Assembly: GCF_019891175.1 (NCBI RefSeq)
Contig: NZ_CP072600.1
Coordinates: 2,232,001 to 2,296,000 of the forward strand
Direction of reading: 5' to 3'
Source: Leptothermofonsia sichuanensis E412
GTDB lineage: Bacteria > Cyanobacteriota > Cyanobacteriia > Leptolyngbyales > Leptolyngbyaceae
DNA: 64,000 bases
Each line of letters begins with the position of its first letter. The stretch's first letter is position 1. Below, piece after piece: positions 9,299 through 18,699 of this stretch. Under the pieces are notes generated by a model. The model was not told the DNA's origin and searched no databases. It saw only the letters and a list, made by a program, of their open reading frames with translations. The position numbers were made by a program, and so were the translations under genes.

Positions 9299-11203
9299 TT
9301 ATTTAGATTCAACGAAGTCAGCATCAATCACATCATCGCCGGAGCGATCGCCTGCACCAGTAGACCCGCCAGAGTAACTGCTGGTCGTTGTACCACCCGC
9401 ATTTGCATTGGCGTAGATTGCCTGACCTACCTGCATCAACGCCTGTTGCAGATCATGGCTGAGGGACTTCATGCGATCGTAGTTTTCCTGGTTCACCGCT
9501 TCGCGCAGATCCTTCACCAGAGCTTCCACACGTTCCTTCTCGGCAGCAGGCACCTGTCCATTGAGATCCTGTAACTGCTTCTCTGCCTGGTATGCCAGAG
9601 AATCGGCAGTATTCTTCACATCTACCTGCTCACGGCGCTGGCGATCGGCTTCAGCATTGCGCTCTGCATCTTTCACCATCCGTTCAACTTCATTTTTATC
9701 CAAGGTTGAAGCCCCCGTAATGGTAATTGATTGAACTTTGCCAGTGCCTTTGTCCTTTGCAGAAACTGACAGGATACCATTGGCGTCAAGGTCGAAAGTT
9801 ACCTCAATTTGAGGCACACCCCGGGGAGCAGGAGGAATCCCATCCAGATGGAAGGTGCCCAGGCTCTTGTTGTCGTTCGCCATTTGGCGCTCTCCCTGCA
9901 AAACGTGGATTTCCACATCGCTCTGACCATCAGCAGCCGTGGAGAAAACCTCGGACTTCTTGGTAGGAATTGTCGTATTTCGAGGAATGATGGTTGTCAT
10001 TACACCCCCTAGGGTTTCCACACCCAGAGACAGGGGAGTCACATCCAGCAGCAGCACATCCGTCACTTCGCCAGCCAGTACACCCGCCTGAACCGCCGCC
10101 CCAACTGCAACCACTTCATCCGGGTTGACGGTCAGGTTCGGTTCTTTGCCAGTTAGCTTGCGAACCAGGTCCTGTACCGCCGGGATGCGGGTGGAACCAC
10201 CCACCAGCACAACTTCATCAATATCAGCCGCGGAGAGTCTGGCATCCCGCAGGGCTTGCTCAACCGGTTTGCGGCAACGATCCAGTAGATCGGCGCACAG
10301 TTTCTCAAACTCTGACCGGGTCAGAGTTAAATCAATATGTTTGGGACCTTCAGGGGTTGCCGTGATGAAGGGCAAATTAATTGTGGTTTGAGTGGCACTG
10401 GAAAGCTCAATCTTGGCTTTTTCGGCAGCTTCTGTGAGCCGCTGGAGCGCCTGCTTATCCTGGCGCAGGTCTACTCCTTCGTTCCGCTGGAACTGGGTGG
10501 CGATCCAGTCCACGATTTTTTTGTCGAAGTCATCTCCACCCAGGTGAGTATCTCCACTGGTTGCTTTTACCTCTACGACGCCGTCGCCCACTTCCAAAAG
10601 AGACACATCAAAGGTACCACCCCCCAGGTCAAACACCAGGATTGTTTCATTGGTCTTTTTGTCCAAACCATAGGCAAGGGCAGCGGCGGTTGGTTCATTC
10701 ACAATGCGCAACACTTCAATCCCGGCGATCTTGCCGGCATCCTTAGTTGCCTGCCGTTGAGAGTCGTTAAAGTAGGCAGGAACAGTGATCACTGCCTGGG
10801 TTACCTTTTCACCCAGATATTTGCTGGCATCATCCACTAACTTGCGCAGCACCTGAGCTGAGATTTCTTCAGGCGCATACTTTTTGTGCGCAGCAGGGCA
10901 ATCCAGCTTGACATTACTACCATCCCGTTCAACCTTGTAGGAAACCTGTTTGGCTTCCTCGGTCACTTCGTCATACTTCCGTCCAATGAAGCGCTTGACG
11001 GAATAAAACGTATTGGTGGGGTTCATGACTGCCTGACGTTTGGCAATTTGCCCAACCAGGCGATCGCCATTCTTGGTAAATGCCACCACAGAAGGAGTTG
11101 TCCGCCCTCCTTCAGCATTGGCAATCACGATGGGTTGTCCCCCTTCCATGACAGCGACACAGGAATTTGTGGTTCCCAGGTCAATTCCAACAACTTTAGC
11201 CAT
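9299..11203 (-). CDS. dnaK: Molecular chaperone DnaK (DnaK2-like)
   Basis: Hsp70 chaperone of 634 aa. The ATPase domain (1-385) carries [14 protein letters not shown], the second phosphate motif [12 protein letters not shown] and [14 protein letters not shown]. The substrate-binding domain and helical lid follow, with a Gly/Ser/Thr-rich tail ending [12 protein letters not shown], the ending of cyanobacterial DnaK2 proteins. No grpE or dnaJ adjoins it, as is common for cyanobacterial dnaK2. It is transcribed alone on the minus strand; the 440-bp upstream gap should contain its promoter. Confidence 0.96.
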   Translation of the reverse strand: MAKVVGIDLGTTNSCVAVMEGGQPIVIANAEGGRTTPSVVAFTKNGDRLVGQIAKRQAVMNPTNTFYSVKRFIGRKYDEVTEEAKQVSYKVERDGSNVKLDCPAAHKKYAPEEISAQVLRKLVDDASKYLGEKVTQAVITVPAYFNDSQRQATKDAGKIAGIEVLRIVNEPTAAALAYGLDKKTNETILVFDLGGGTFDVSLLEVGDGVVEVKATSGDTHLGGDDFDKKIVDWIATQFQRNEGVDLRQDKQALQRLTEAAEKAKIELSSATQTTINLPFITATPEGPKHIDLTLTRSEFEKLCADLLDRCRKPVEQALRDARLSAADIDEVVLVGGSTRIPAVQDLVRKLTGKEPNLTVNPDEVVAVGAAVQAGVLAGEVTDVLLLDVTPLSLGVETLGGVMTTIIPRNTTIPTKKSEVFSTAADGQSDVEIHVLQGERQMANDNKSLGTFHLDGIPPAPRGVPQIEVTFDLDANGILSVSAKDKGTGKVQSITITGASTLDKNEVERMVKDAERNAEADRQRREQVDVKNTADSLAYQAEKQLQDLNGQVPAAEKERVEALVKDLREAVNQENYDRMKSLSHDLQQALMQVGQAIYANANAGGTTTSSYSGGSTGAGDRSGDDVIDADFVESK

Positions 11204-11645
11204 TACCTCAAAACCTCTCTCAGTTAGGGATTTTCTCTATTTCTGCCCCTAGCTTAATCAAGATACCTGTGGGGACGGGTTCGGTAGGGACTCCCAAAAG
11301 ACGGGAGATTTCCGTACCTGGCGGACCACTGGAGATTCCACCCGCAGGAATTTTCAACTGGGGCAGCGGCAAGTTTGGGTATCGGGTATTGGGTATCAGA
11401 TATCGGGTGTGGCAAAGCCCATTGAAATTGCACCACAGAGATATAGAGAGCAATTCCTCTGTGCCCTCCGTGTCTCTGTGGTTAAATACTAAGTTTTTTG
11501 AGTCGTTTAACTCAAATCTTGCAGCAGTATCAGAAACCGGGTTTCTTGCCATTCACTTAACCTGAAAGCCTTGATTCTTCGTTCAGAAACCCGGTTTCTC
11601 AAGGCTTGTTGAGAATGGTGCAAAATCTAAGTTAATCTACAATCC
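11204..11645. other. 442-bp gap upstream of dnaK, repeat-rich
   Basis: No gene. It contains a run of near-tandem GGGTATC units (about 11375-11408), an R2-type hairpin with CACCACAGAGATA and TCTCTGTGGTTAAA arms (about 11427-11485), and an R3-like hairpin with AGAAACCGGGTTTCTTG and AGAAACCCGGTTTCTC (about 11530-11602). The dnaK promoter should lie in 11204-11350. Confidence 0.6.
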
Positions 11646-12194
11646 TTAAACGGTCGTAATGTCCTTCTCTTTTTCAGCCAGTAACTCATCCACTTTGGCA
11701 GTGTACTTGTCTGTCAGCTTTTGAATTTTCTCCTGGGCGTCCCGTGCTTCATCTTCAGAAATGTCGCCGTTCTTTTCCTGTTTACGGACCGACTCAACAG
11801 CATCCCGACGAATATTGCGGATGGAAACCTTGCCTTCTTCAGCAAACTTGGCAGCCAGCTTCACCAGTTCTTTCCGGCGATCGCTGGTCAATGGCGGAAT
11901 ATTTAACCGAATGATGGATCCGTCATTGTTTGGAGTCAACCCCAGGTCAGACATTTGAATCGCTTTTTCGATCAGGCTCAGGCTACTGCGGTCAAAGGGT
12001 TGAATGGTAATGGTCGAAGCGTCGGGCGTATTAATACTGGCCAGAGCCTTAAGAGGAGTCGGCGCACCGTAATACTCCACAGTTACCCGATCCAGCAGGG
12101 ATGCATTTGCCCGTCCAGTGCGAATGGTATTGAAAGACCGTTGAGTAGCCTCAACCGACTTGTGCATGTGGTCTTCAACGTCAGCTAACTTCAC
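11646..12194 (-). CDS. frr: Ribosome recycling factor
   Basis: Splits post-termination ribosomes with EF-G, 182 aa. It begins [19 protein letters not shown] with a GTG start; GGAGG lies five bases upstream, which decides this start over the upstream ATG at 12218. The [13 protein letters not shown] stretch and the C-terminal acidic helix are typical. The start overlaps the last 14 bases of pyrH, so the two genes are translationally coupled, the order found in most bacteria. Confidence 0.95.
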   Translation of the reverse strand: MKLADVEDHMHKSVEATQRSFNTIRTGRANASLLDRVTVEYYGAPTPLKALASINTPDASTITIQPFDRSSLSLIEKAIQMSDLGLTPNNDGSIIRLNIPPLTSDRRKELVKLAAKFAEEGKVSIRNIRRDAVESVRKQEKNGDISEDEARDAQEKIQKLTDKYTAKVDELLAEKEKDITTV

Positions 12195-12909
12195 AAAAAC
12201 CTCCGACAAGCGTTCCAATCTGTTCTCCCATCACGGCTCGACGCACGTTCCCTTTAACTGAGAGGTCAAACACGATAATAGGAATATTATTGTCCTTACA
12301 TAAGGATATGGCAGTACTGTCCATAACTCGCAGATCCTGGGTCAAAATATGTCCATAGGTAAGTGTTTGGAACCGACGAGCCTGGGGATTTGTCCGTGGG
12401 TCAGAATCGTAAACACCGTCTACTTTGGTTGCTTTAAACAGGACATCAGCGCCAATTTCAGCCGCCCGCAGAGCAGCCGTCGTATCTGTAGTAAAAAAGG
12501 GATTACCGGAGCCTGCCCCAAAAATAACTACGCGCCCCTTCTCCAGATGGCGGATGGCTCGTCGCCGGATATAAGGCTCTGCCACTTCTTGCATGGAAAT
12601 CGCAGTCTGAACCCGGGTTGGGACTCCCATTCGTTCCAGGGCATCCTGGAGAGTCATGGCATTCATGACGGTGGCAATCATACCAATGTAGTCAGCGGTT
12701 GCCCGATCCATCCCAGAAGCCGCACCTTTCACCCCCCGAAAGATGTTACCACCACCCACCACAATCGCAACTTGAACACCGCTGGCAGCAACATCGGCTA
12801 CTTCTTGAGCAATATCTTGAACGATAGTTGGGTCGATGCCATAGGAGAGATCGCCCATCAGGGCTTCACCGCTTAGCTTTAGCAGAACCCGCTGGTAAGT
12901 TAATCCCAT
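12181..12909 (-). CDS. pyrH: Uridylate kinase (UMP kinase)
   Basis: Phosphorylates UMP to UDP in pyrimidine synthesis, 242 aa, of the amino-acid-kinase fold. Visible are the N-terminal [10 protein letters not shown] loop, [10 protein letters not shown], the UMP-binding region [13 protein letters not shown], and [15 protein letters not shown] with the [13 protein letters not shown] segment. It precedes and overlaps frr. Confidence 0.96.
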   Translation of the reverse strand: MGLTYQRVLLKLSGEALMGDLSYGIDPTIVQDIAQEVADVAASGVQVAIVVGGGNIFRGVKGAASGMDRATADYIGMIATVMNAMTLQDALERMGVPTRVQTAISMQEVAEPYIRRRAIRHLEKGRVVIFGAGSGNPFFTTDTTAALRAAEIGADVLFKATKVDGVYDSDPRTNPQARRFQTLTYGHILTQDLRVMDSTAISLCKDNNIPIIVFDLSVKGNVRRAVMGEQIGTLVGGFCEVS

Positions 12910-13015
12910 CTGGTGATTATTGTCTCAACTCCAGTCTGTACCTCAACCTTAAGATAGCACTAAGCTGCAAGTCGTCAGGAACACGAATCCGTGAATAATG
13001 TTAAATTCTACACCC

Positions 13016-13552
13016 TTACATCCGCCACTTTACGGAGCAGCCGACCGGGTCTGTACTGGTGGGAGTAATCGATTCTCCGTTCAGGATTTTGGCGATCGCC
13101 TCCCGTAAGTAATTAACCTGTACCATGCCTGCATCATTTGGGCTGTCATCAATGCACCCGCTATAGCAAAGCACTCCCTCCCGGTTTAAAAGAAAGACAT
13201 GGGGTGTTTTTTTAGCGCCAAAGGTCTGGGCAACATCCTGAGTCTCGTCTCGCAGGTAAGGAAAGTTCAACTGATTATCCGATGCAAAACGCTTCATGTT
13301 TTCATAACTATCGTCAGGAAATTGCGTCGCATCATTGGAGTTAATTCCGATCAGGGTAAACCCCTGGTCTTGAAACTCTGCCTGGATCTGCTTCAGGCGA
13401 TCGAGATAGAGCCGCACATAGGGGCAGTGATTGCACATAAACACAACGCCCACCGCTCGAAACCGTTCCAGATAGCGGGCGAGGTGATGGACCGAACCAT
13501 CAATTCCTGGTATTTCAAAGTCTGGAGCGTATCCGCCAATCAAAGTACCCAT
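13016..13552 (-). CDS. Thioredoxin-fold (AhpC/TSA-like) protein
   Basis: A 178-residue soluble protein of the redoxin fold. APDFEIPGIDG opens the domain, VVFMCNHCPYV carries the redox cysteines in a CxxC arrangement, and the cis-proline motif KKTPHVFLL follows. An additional cysteine lies in YSGCIDD. This family of thioredoxin-like proteins is widespread in cyanobacteria; its reductant and target are unknown. Its ATG lies 3 bases after the speB stop, so the two genes are probably one unit. Confidence 0.85.
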   Translation of the reverse strand: MGTLIGGYAPDFEIPGIDGSVHHLARYLERFRAVGVVFMCNHCPYVRLYLDRLKQIQAEFQDQGFTLIGINSNDATQFPDDSYENMKRFASDNQLNFPYLRDETQDVAQTFGAKKTPHVFLLNREGVLCYSGCIDDSPNDAGMVQVNYLREAIAKILNGESITPTSTDPVGCSVKWRM

Positions 13553-13555
13553 TCA

Positions 13556-14464
13556 CTACCATCCCTTTGCCATTGCCTGATATCCAATAAGTTTATAGAC
13601 CAATTTAGCGGCGGTGAACTCTGAGACTACGGAATCTGTGATGGGGGCAAGTTCCATCACATCACACCCAAGCACCTGATGACGTTCAAAGATCTGTTGC
13701 AAGAAAGTGAGCAGTGCATACCAGTTCAAACCACCGGGTTCGGGGGTGCCCACTCCAGGGATCAGGGTGGGGTCAATCCCATCCAGGTCAATCGTGATAA
13801 ACACTTTTGGCGTCTGAATGGAGGCTAAAGCACGCTCCATCCAGTCTGGTTGGGTGGCAATTTCCCGTGCCCGGATGACTGCCAGTTGTTTCTCCTTAAT
13901 CAGATCTGCCTCTTCCTTACAAATGCTGCGAATCCCGATTTGCAGAGTGGGCAAACCCATATCGACCACACGCCGCATAATGCAGGCATGATTGTGGATA
14001 GACCCTTCATATTCGTATCTCAAATCACCGTGGGCATCGACCTGGACAACAGTAAACGCTTCACCAGGGTAAGCCTGCCGATAGCCTTCGACGACGCCCG
14101 TGGTAATACTGTGCTCTCCCCCCAGGGCAATGACGAACTTGCCGTCGTTGACCAGCTTGTAGACAGTTTCCTGGGTCACTTTCAGCATTTCTTCCGCAGG
14201 AACTTGATGACCATGACGGGTGTCCGCGATCGCCCCATGGGTCCAGATCCCCACTTCCCACATCTCCCGCTCAAGCTCTTCGTCATAAACCTCGACCTGT
14301 TGGGAGGCATCCAGAATCGCCGCGGGACCATTCTCACACCCTCGCCGGTAGGTAGTCGTGGCTTCATAGGGGATGGGCAGAATGACCGCACGGGCGCAGT
14401 CGTAATCCACGGCAAAGTCACTACCAAGAAATGGCAAATCAGAAACAGGCGTTTGCACCAGCAT
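13556..14464 (-). CDS. speB: Agmatinase / arginase-family ureohydrolase
   Basis: Manganese ureohydrolase, 302 aa, predicted to cleave agmatine to putrescine and urea. The metal-ligand motifs are all present: GGEHS, DAHGDL and DLDGIDPT. The frame extends to a GTG at 14500, but homologues begin near MLVQTPVSDLPF, hence the chosen ATG at 14464. Agmatinase versus another guanidino-ureohydrolase (some cyanobacterial members act on other guanidines) cannot be settled by eye. Confidence 0.85.
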   Translation of the reverse strand: MLVQTPVSDLPFLGSDFAVDYDCARAVILPIPYEATTTYRRGCENGPAAILDASQQVEVYDEELEREMWEVGIWTHGAIADTRHGHQVPAEEMLKVTQETVYKLVNDGKFVIALGGEHSITTGVVEGYRQAYPGEAFTVVQVDAHGDLRYEYEGSIHNHACIMRRVVDMGLPTLQIGIRSICKEEADLIKEKQLAVIRAREIATQPDWMERALASIQTPKVFITIDLDGIDPTLIPGVGTPEPGGLNWYALLTFLQQIFERHQVLGCDVMELAPITDSVVSEFTAAKLVYKLIGYQAMAKGW

Positions 14465-14751
14465 GGCAACAGAAAAAGAAGCAACACTCAATCCTGACAC
14501 AGACTAGATTGAATCGGCTACTGGGGAAAGTGAGAAAGGAGGAAGGAAAAAGGAGGAAGGAGAATGGGAATGGATTGCTGTTCGTCCTTTGTCACTTGCT
14601 TATCTGTAAATACCACGGACTCCTCACTTCTCACTTCTCACTTCTCACTTCTCACCCCTCACTCCTCACCCCTCACCTTCAAGTTTTGTTAAGAAAAGTC
14701 TGGCAGAATAGAAGGAGAACGGTTGCCTGTTGGATTTATGACGATGCTTCC
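14465..14751. other. Intergenic region with CTCACTTCTCA tandem repeats
   Basis: No gene. About 14625-14680 is a run of CTCACTTCTCA/CTCACCCCTCA units, a low-complexity tract also seen at 31945-32070. A purine-rich AGGAAGGAAAAAGGAGG stretch precedes it (about 14536-14565). Divergent promoters for speB and the hydrolase gene should lie around it. Confidence 0.55.
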
Positions 14752-15666
14752 ATGGCTGTAACAACTTCGACTGAGAGCACTGCGATCGCCACCCAAACCT
14801 GGATCTGGCAGGGGTTTCCAATTACTTACCAGACTCAGGGAAGTGAGGGACCTGCCGTAGTCATGGTGCATGGTTTTGGGGCTTCCCTCTACCACTGGCG
14901 CAAAAATCTGCCAGTGCTGGCATCCACCTGCCGAGTGTATGCTCTGGATCTGATTGGGTTTGGAGGGGCGGCAAAACCGGCTCCGGGTCCGCTGAAACCG
15001 GGTGAACAGGTGGAATACACCTTTGAAACCTGGGGACAGCAAATCGTTGACTTCTGCCGGGAAGTAGTGAGGGAGCCTGCCTTTCTGGTTGCCAATTCCA
15101 TTGGCTGCATTGCCATCATGCAGGCGGCGGTGGATAACCCGGATATTGCCCGTGGAGTTGCTCTGCTCAACTGCACCCTGCGGCTATTGCACGATCGCCG
15201 CCGCGCCACCCAGCCCTGGTTTAAACGCCTGGGTGCCCCCTTACTCCAGCGGATTCTGAGGCAGAAGCGAATTGGTAAAGCCTTCTTTAACCAGATTGCC
15301 CGGGCTGAAACCGTTCGCAAGATTTTGCTGAAGGCATACGCCTGCAAAGATGCCGTCACCGACGAACTGGTTGACCTGTTGCTGGCACCAGCAAGGGATG
15401 CTGGCGCGGCGGAAGTGTTTCTGGCATTTACGGGCTACTCCCAGGGACCTTTACCAGAGGATTTGTTGGAAGCGTTGCCCTGTCCAGCTCTAATTTTGTG
15501 GGGAGAGGATGATCCCTGGGAACCGATCGCCCTGGGGCGGGAGTTTATTAAATTTCCTCAAGTGAAAGAATTTATTCCCCTGGCGGGCGTGGGGCACTGC
15601 CCCCAGGATGAAGCGCCAGAGCAAGTCAATCCCATCTTGCAGGAATGGATTTTGGGACAGGGGTAG
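14752..15666 (+). CDS. Alpha/beta-fold hydrolase
   Basis: A 304-residue hydrolase of the alpha/beta fold. MVHGFGASLYHWRKN is the oxyanion-hole region, LVANSIGCIA carries the nucleophile serine (Ala replacing the first Gly of GxSxG), LWGEDDPW the acid and GVGHCPQDE the histidine, so the triad is complete. The frame is open upstream to 14431, but that part translates low-complexity repeat; homology begins at MAVTTSTE or shortly after. Substrate unknown. Confidence 0.82.
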   Translation: MAVTTSTESTAIATQTWIWQGFPITYQTQGSEGPAVVMVHGFGASLYHWRKNLPVLASTCRVYALDLIGFGGAAKPAPGPLKPGEQVEYTFETWGQQIVDFCREVVREPAFLVANSIGCIAIMQAAVDNPDIARGVALLNCTLRLLHDRRRATQPWFKRLGAPLLQRILRQKRIGKAFFNQIARAETVRKILLKAYACKDAVTDELVDLLLAPARDAGAAEVFLAFTGYSQGPLPEDLLEALPCPALILWGEDDPWEPIALGREFIKFPQVKEFIPLAGVGHCPQDEAPEQVNPILQEWILGQG

Positions 15667-15799
15667 CAGGAGGGCGACAATAGCCGAAGCACCTGTAGTC
15701 CCCCAGGCGATAATTTTTTGAGTATTTCATTAAGCTAGGGCGTGCTTTAAAACCCGTTGAGGTCCTTTGGTAGTCCGGAGTTAGTGCATTTAGAGTCTG

Positions 15800-16143
15800 A
15801 CTATCATTTTTCCCTCCTATCGTCGCGGCGACTTAACCAATGCTCAATGGGAGAAATTGAAACCACTGTTACCACCGCAAAAGCCCCTGGTCGGACGTCC
15901 TGAGCAGGACCATCGAACCACGACCAATGGCATCTTGTGGATTGATCACACTGGAGCACCGCGGCGAGAGTTACCCGAACGCTATGGACCGTGGCCAACC
16001 GCCGGACGCTTTTACCGTTGGCGTCAAACGGGAGTAGGGTCACGGATTGCAACAACCAGCGGATCACGAAGGCAAGCTCAACTGGGACATCCATTTTGTC
16101 GATGGTGGTGTCATCCATGCGCATCACCTGCTGCTGGGGGCTA
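15800..16143 (+). pseudogene. IS5-family transposase, N-terminal part (broken)
   Basis: Reads RRGDLTNAQWEKLKPLLPPQ and later ERYGPW and GRFYRW in one frame, then switches to a +1 frame near position 16045 to continue EGKLNWDIHFVDGGVIHAH, the first Asp of the DDE centre. The change of frame and absence of a clear start indicate decay before, or independent of, the IS630 insertion at 16142. The C-terminal part resumes at 17097. Confidence 0.75.
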
Positions 16144-17096
16144 TAGCCCTACGCAGTCACGTTAGGGCATTCTCTAAAAGCAGCATCAACACAATCGCGC
16201 AAGTTATCAAACTCATCCCAGCGTTGCCGCATCCAATTTTTGAGCACAAACCACCAATGCTCAATCGGATTCAAGTCTGGGGAATAAGGGGGTAAATACC
16301 AAATCTCACACCCTGCTTGAGTCCCGATCTCTTCAATGGTTTGAGAATGATGGAAACTGGCATTGTCAATCACAATCACATCTCCCGGTCGCAGTTGGGG
16401 GACTAAGCACTCCTCCAACCACATCTCCACTAAATCCCGGTTGCACGAGCCAGCAAAGGTCATTGGCGCAAAGAGGCTGTTCTCTCGTAAGGCAGCAATC
16501 CAACTGACTCGTTCGGTGCGTTTTCCTGATTTAAGCCCATAGAAGCGTTCTCCAACCTCGCAGTAGCCGTAGGGATACACGTCTCGATTATCAATGCCTG
16601 CTTCATCGACATAGACAACCTGATGCGGCAGCTTACTCCTCAAGCGCTCTTGAAACTCCTGTCGCTTCAGGTCGTCTCGTTCCCGATAGCCATAGGTCTT
16701 TTTTTTCGACTAAACCCAATCTTTCGCAAGGCTCGACTGATGTCCTGCTGTGTCACATTATCCCCCCACAGGGTTGCCAGTCTCGCTTGGGTCTGATCCC
16801 CATGCTGCTTGACAAACTCACGAAAGCGCGGCCAGTCGGTAATCTTATGCCGATTTCCGCGCTGAAACCCAGTCATCGCTCGGCAATCTCCCGTTTCTGC
16901 TTCCCGTTTCAACCACAGGTCTAAGGTATGGCGACTGATGTTGAACATTCGACAGACATCAACTTTGCGGTGGCCTTGTTTCACGGCTTCAATCGCTTTG
17001 CAACGCAAGTCGTAGCTGTAGGGGGCGGGCATAGGTGTTCCTAAACTCTCCTGATGGCTCTATAATAACGTCCTAACCCAAATGCGTAGTACTATA
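16142..17096 (-). mobile_element. IS630-family insertion sequence, copy 1
   Basis: 955 bp including flanking TA dinucleotides. Its ends read TATAGCCCTACGCAGTCACG and, inverted, TATAGTACTACGCATTTGGG, imperfect inverted repeats. The TA at each edge fits the TA target preference of IS630/Tc1-type elements. It is inserted within the IS5 transposase gene. A second copy of identical length is at 55332-56286 in the opposite orientation and differs by only a few bases. Confidence 0.9.
16149..17032 (-). CDS. IS630-family transposase (two frames, -1 frameshift)
   Basis: The first frame (17032-16667, 121 aa) holds the helix-turn-helix region RHTLDLWLKREAETGDC. The second (ending 16149) holds the DDE catalytic part: VYVDEAGIDNR, VIVIDNASFHHS and LPPYSPDLNPIEHWW. 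They are joined through a run of eight A residues on the coding strand (16699-16706), where a -1 slip on A AAA AAA would give a 294-aa protein. It differs from copy 2 at only three residues that I can see (P/S, T/A, L/F). Confidence 0.88.
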
Positions 17097-17630
17097 AAAG
17101 GGGGATCTAGCCCCAGAGAAGCTGTTCTCTGCTCTCGACACGTTCAGCGACCAGCGGCATCAGGACGCTCTCAAGCTGGATTCAGTACCAAAATTCATCT
17201 GCGGTGGGATGGCAATGGACTCTCAATTACCTGCCTGCTGAGTGTGGGTGAATGCCATGAAGTCGTCGTGTTGGAACAACTCATGGAACACGGGGCTGTC
17301 AAGCGGGGTGGGGCAGGGCGACCTCGTCTGCGTCCCAAGCGAGTGAGTGGAGACCAAGGGTACAGTAGCGGCAAGATTCGACGCTATCTACGCCGACGAG
17401 GCATTCGCATCACCATTTCTCGTAAGGATAACCAGCGACACCGAGGTAGGTTTGACAAGGCTCTATACCGCCAGAGGAAACAGATTGAACGGTCTTTCAA
17501 TCCTCTGAAGCAATTCCGTCCCATTGCCATCCGCTATGAGAAGCAAGCTGAAAACTACCTTGCCATGCTGACTATAGCCTCTATCATCCTGTGCCTTATA
17601 GTTTTAAAGCAGACCCTGGCCATTTTGTAG
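17097..17630 (+). pseudogene. IS5-family transposase, C-terminal part (broken)
   Basis: Continues the interrupted transposase: GFSTKIHLRWDGNG, VSGDQGYSSGKIRRYLRRRG (second Asp) and RKQIERSFNPLKQF (the Glu region YREE-like helix). It is separated from its N-terminal part by the IS630 copy. The frame runs past the candidate IS end at 17617 to a stop at 17628-17630 in flanking DNA. Confidence 0.8.
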
Positions 17631-17735
17631 AACGAACTATCAGTGCGTTTTGCGATGATTCCACCAGATCCTTGTATACATCACAGATTATGAGCCTATG
17701 TTGGTGATTCCTTCAAAGCAGCGCCCTGTTCTCTA

Positions 17736-18608
17736 CTACTGATAAAGCGGTGTAGGCTTTTGATGAAGCCGGGCTTCAATCGGTTTCACCTTTTCAATGA
17801 AGGTAATCAAGGTCTTGTAATCGGGAGGCTGAGCATTGGGAATGTAGCCAACTTCCTGAGCGATCGCAGGAACAACGTCGTTCATCGCCTGCTGAATAGC
17901 ACGCTGCTGATTACGTTCTATTTGTGGGCTGATGAGCACAGAGCCAGCCGGAATGCGGCGGCTGGTGAACAGAATGCGAAACTCAGCAGGTTTGAACTCA
18001 GCCCGGAAGCGCTCGTACTCTTCCTTTGCCAGAGCACCTACAGCAACTTCTCCCTTGGCCACCCACTCTAAAACGGTACTGGGAGTGGGGGCAATTCTCA
18101 CTTCTGAGGGAGTAGTGCCATACAGCTCATAGAGGGGAACATAATAGCCTGTTGCAGAACCAGGCTGCCCCAGGGCAACTGGCTGACCTGTGACATCTGG
18201 AAGTTTTTGAATGGGACTTTCTTTCCGTACCACCAGGACAGAAGCCAGGTTATTCAAACCCTGAAGAGGATACAGGGGAAGATAGCTGGCTCTGGCGATG
18301 GCGATCGCAGCCAGTCCAGGCGGTGCAAACACCAGTGACCACACCTGGCGTTGGATTTGCTCCATTGCCTTCACTTCGTTATAGGCAGGCTCCACTTCGA
18401 TTAAAGTTTTTAGTTTGGTTTCCAGAAATTGGACAAAACGCTGGTATTTATCTAGTGAACCTGCCTCCTCTCCATAGGCAACCACCCCGATGACTAACCG
18501 TCCCAGTTTTTCAGAAGTGTTGGATTGAGAAGCAGCGCAGCCTGCCACCAAAAGCAGGCTGTTGATCAGTAAAGAGCGACGAGAGATCATCGGTGGCATG
18601 GCAGGCAA
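17736..18608 (-). CDS. PhnD-like substrate-binding lipoprotein
   Basis: A 290-aa periplasmic binding protein related to the phosphate/phosphite/phosphonate PhnD group. It has a lipobox (LLLVAGC, cysteine at about residue 24), then VIGVVAYGEEAGSLDKYQRF, a characteristic VFAPPGLAAIAI segment and GQPGSATGYYVPLYEL at the ligand cleft. No permease or ATPase genes are adjacent, so it is probably an orphan binding protein or a sensor partner rather than a transporter component. It is divergent from the HAMP gene, 91 bp away. Confidence 0.82.
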   Translation of the reverse strand: MPAMPPMISRRSLLINSLLLVAGCAASQSNTSEKLGRLVIGVVAYGEEAGSLDKYQRFVQFLETKLKTLIEVEPAYNEVKAMEQIQRQVWSLVFAPPGLAAIAIARASYLPLYPLQGLNNLASVLVVRKESPIQKLPDVTGQPVALGQPGSATGYYVPLYELYGTTPSEVRIAPTPSTVLEWVAKGEVAVGALAKEEYERFRAEFKPAEFRILFTSRRIPAGSVLISPQIERNQQRAIQQAMNDVVPAIAQEVGYIPNAQPPDYKTLITFIEKVKPIEARLHQKPTPLYQ

Positions 18609-18699
18609 GGGGATTCAGTCGAATTCTTGGGATTCAGATTCTGACTCAGAAGTCAGACTATAGAGCGTATTATCTACGAAGAGGTTTCTGGAAACGGCA

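Larger units (their letters stand above)
15737..17617 (+). mobile_element. IS5-family (IS427-like) element, disrupted
   Basis: An insertion sequence with candidate terminal inverted repeats AGGGCGTGCTTTAAAAC (15737-15753) and GTTTTAAAGCAGACCCT (17601-17617). Removing the nested IS630 copy leaves about 930 bp, a normal size for this group. The transposase is broken by the nested insertion and by a frame change before it. The boundaries rest on the inverted repeat alone; I could not confirm a target duplication. Confidence 0.7.

Noticed and set aside
10337-10840. 167-codon plus-strand frame opposite dnaK
   Set aside because: Antisense of the conserved DnaK ATPase domain; long antisense frames are common opposite dnaK.
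13850-14497. 215-codon plus-strand frame opposite speB
   Set aside because: Shadow of agmatinase, which has all its metal motifs on the minus strand.
14431-14751. N-terminal extension of the alpha/beta hydrolase
   Set aside because: It translates low-complexity CTCACTTCTCA repeats and purine tracts; homology starts only after 14752.
15804-16127. 107-codon minus-strand frame in the IS5 remnant
   Set aside because: Antisense of the IS5 transposase N-terminus.
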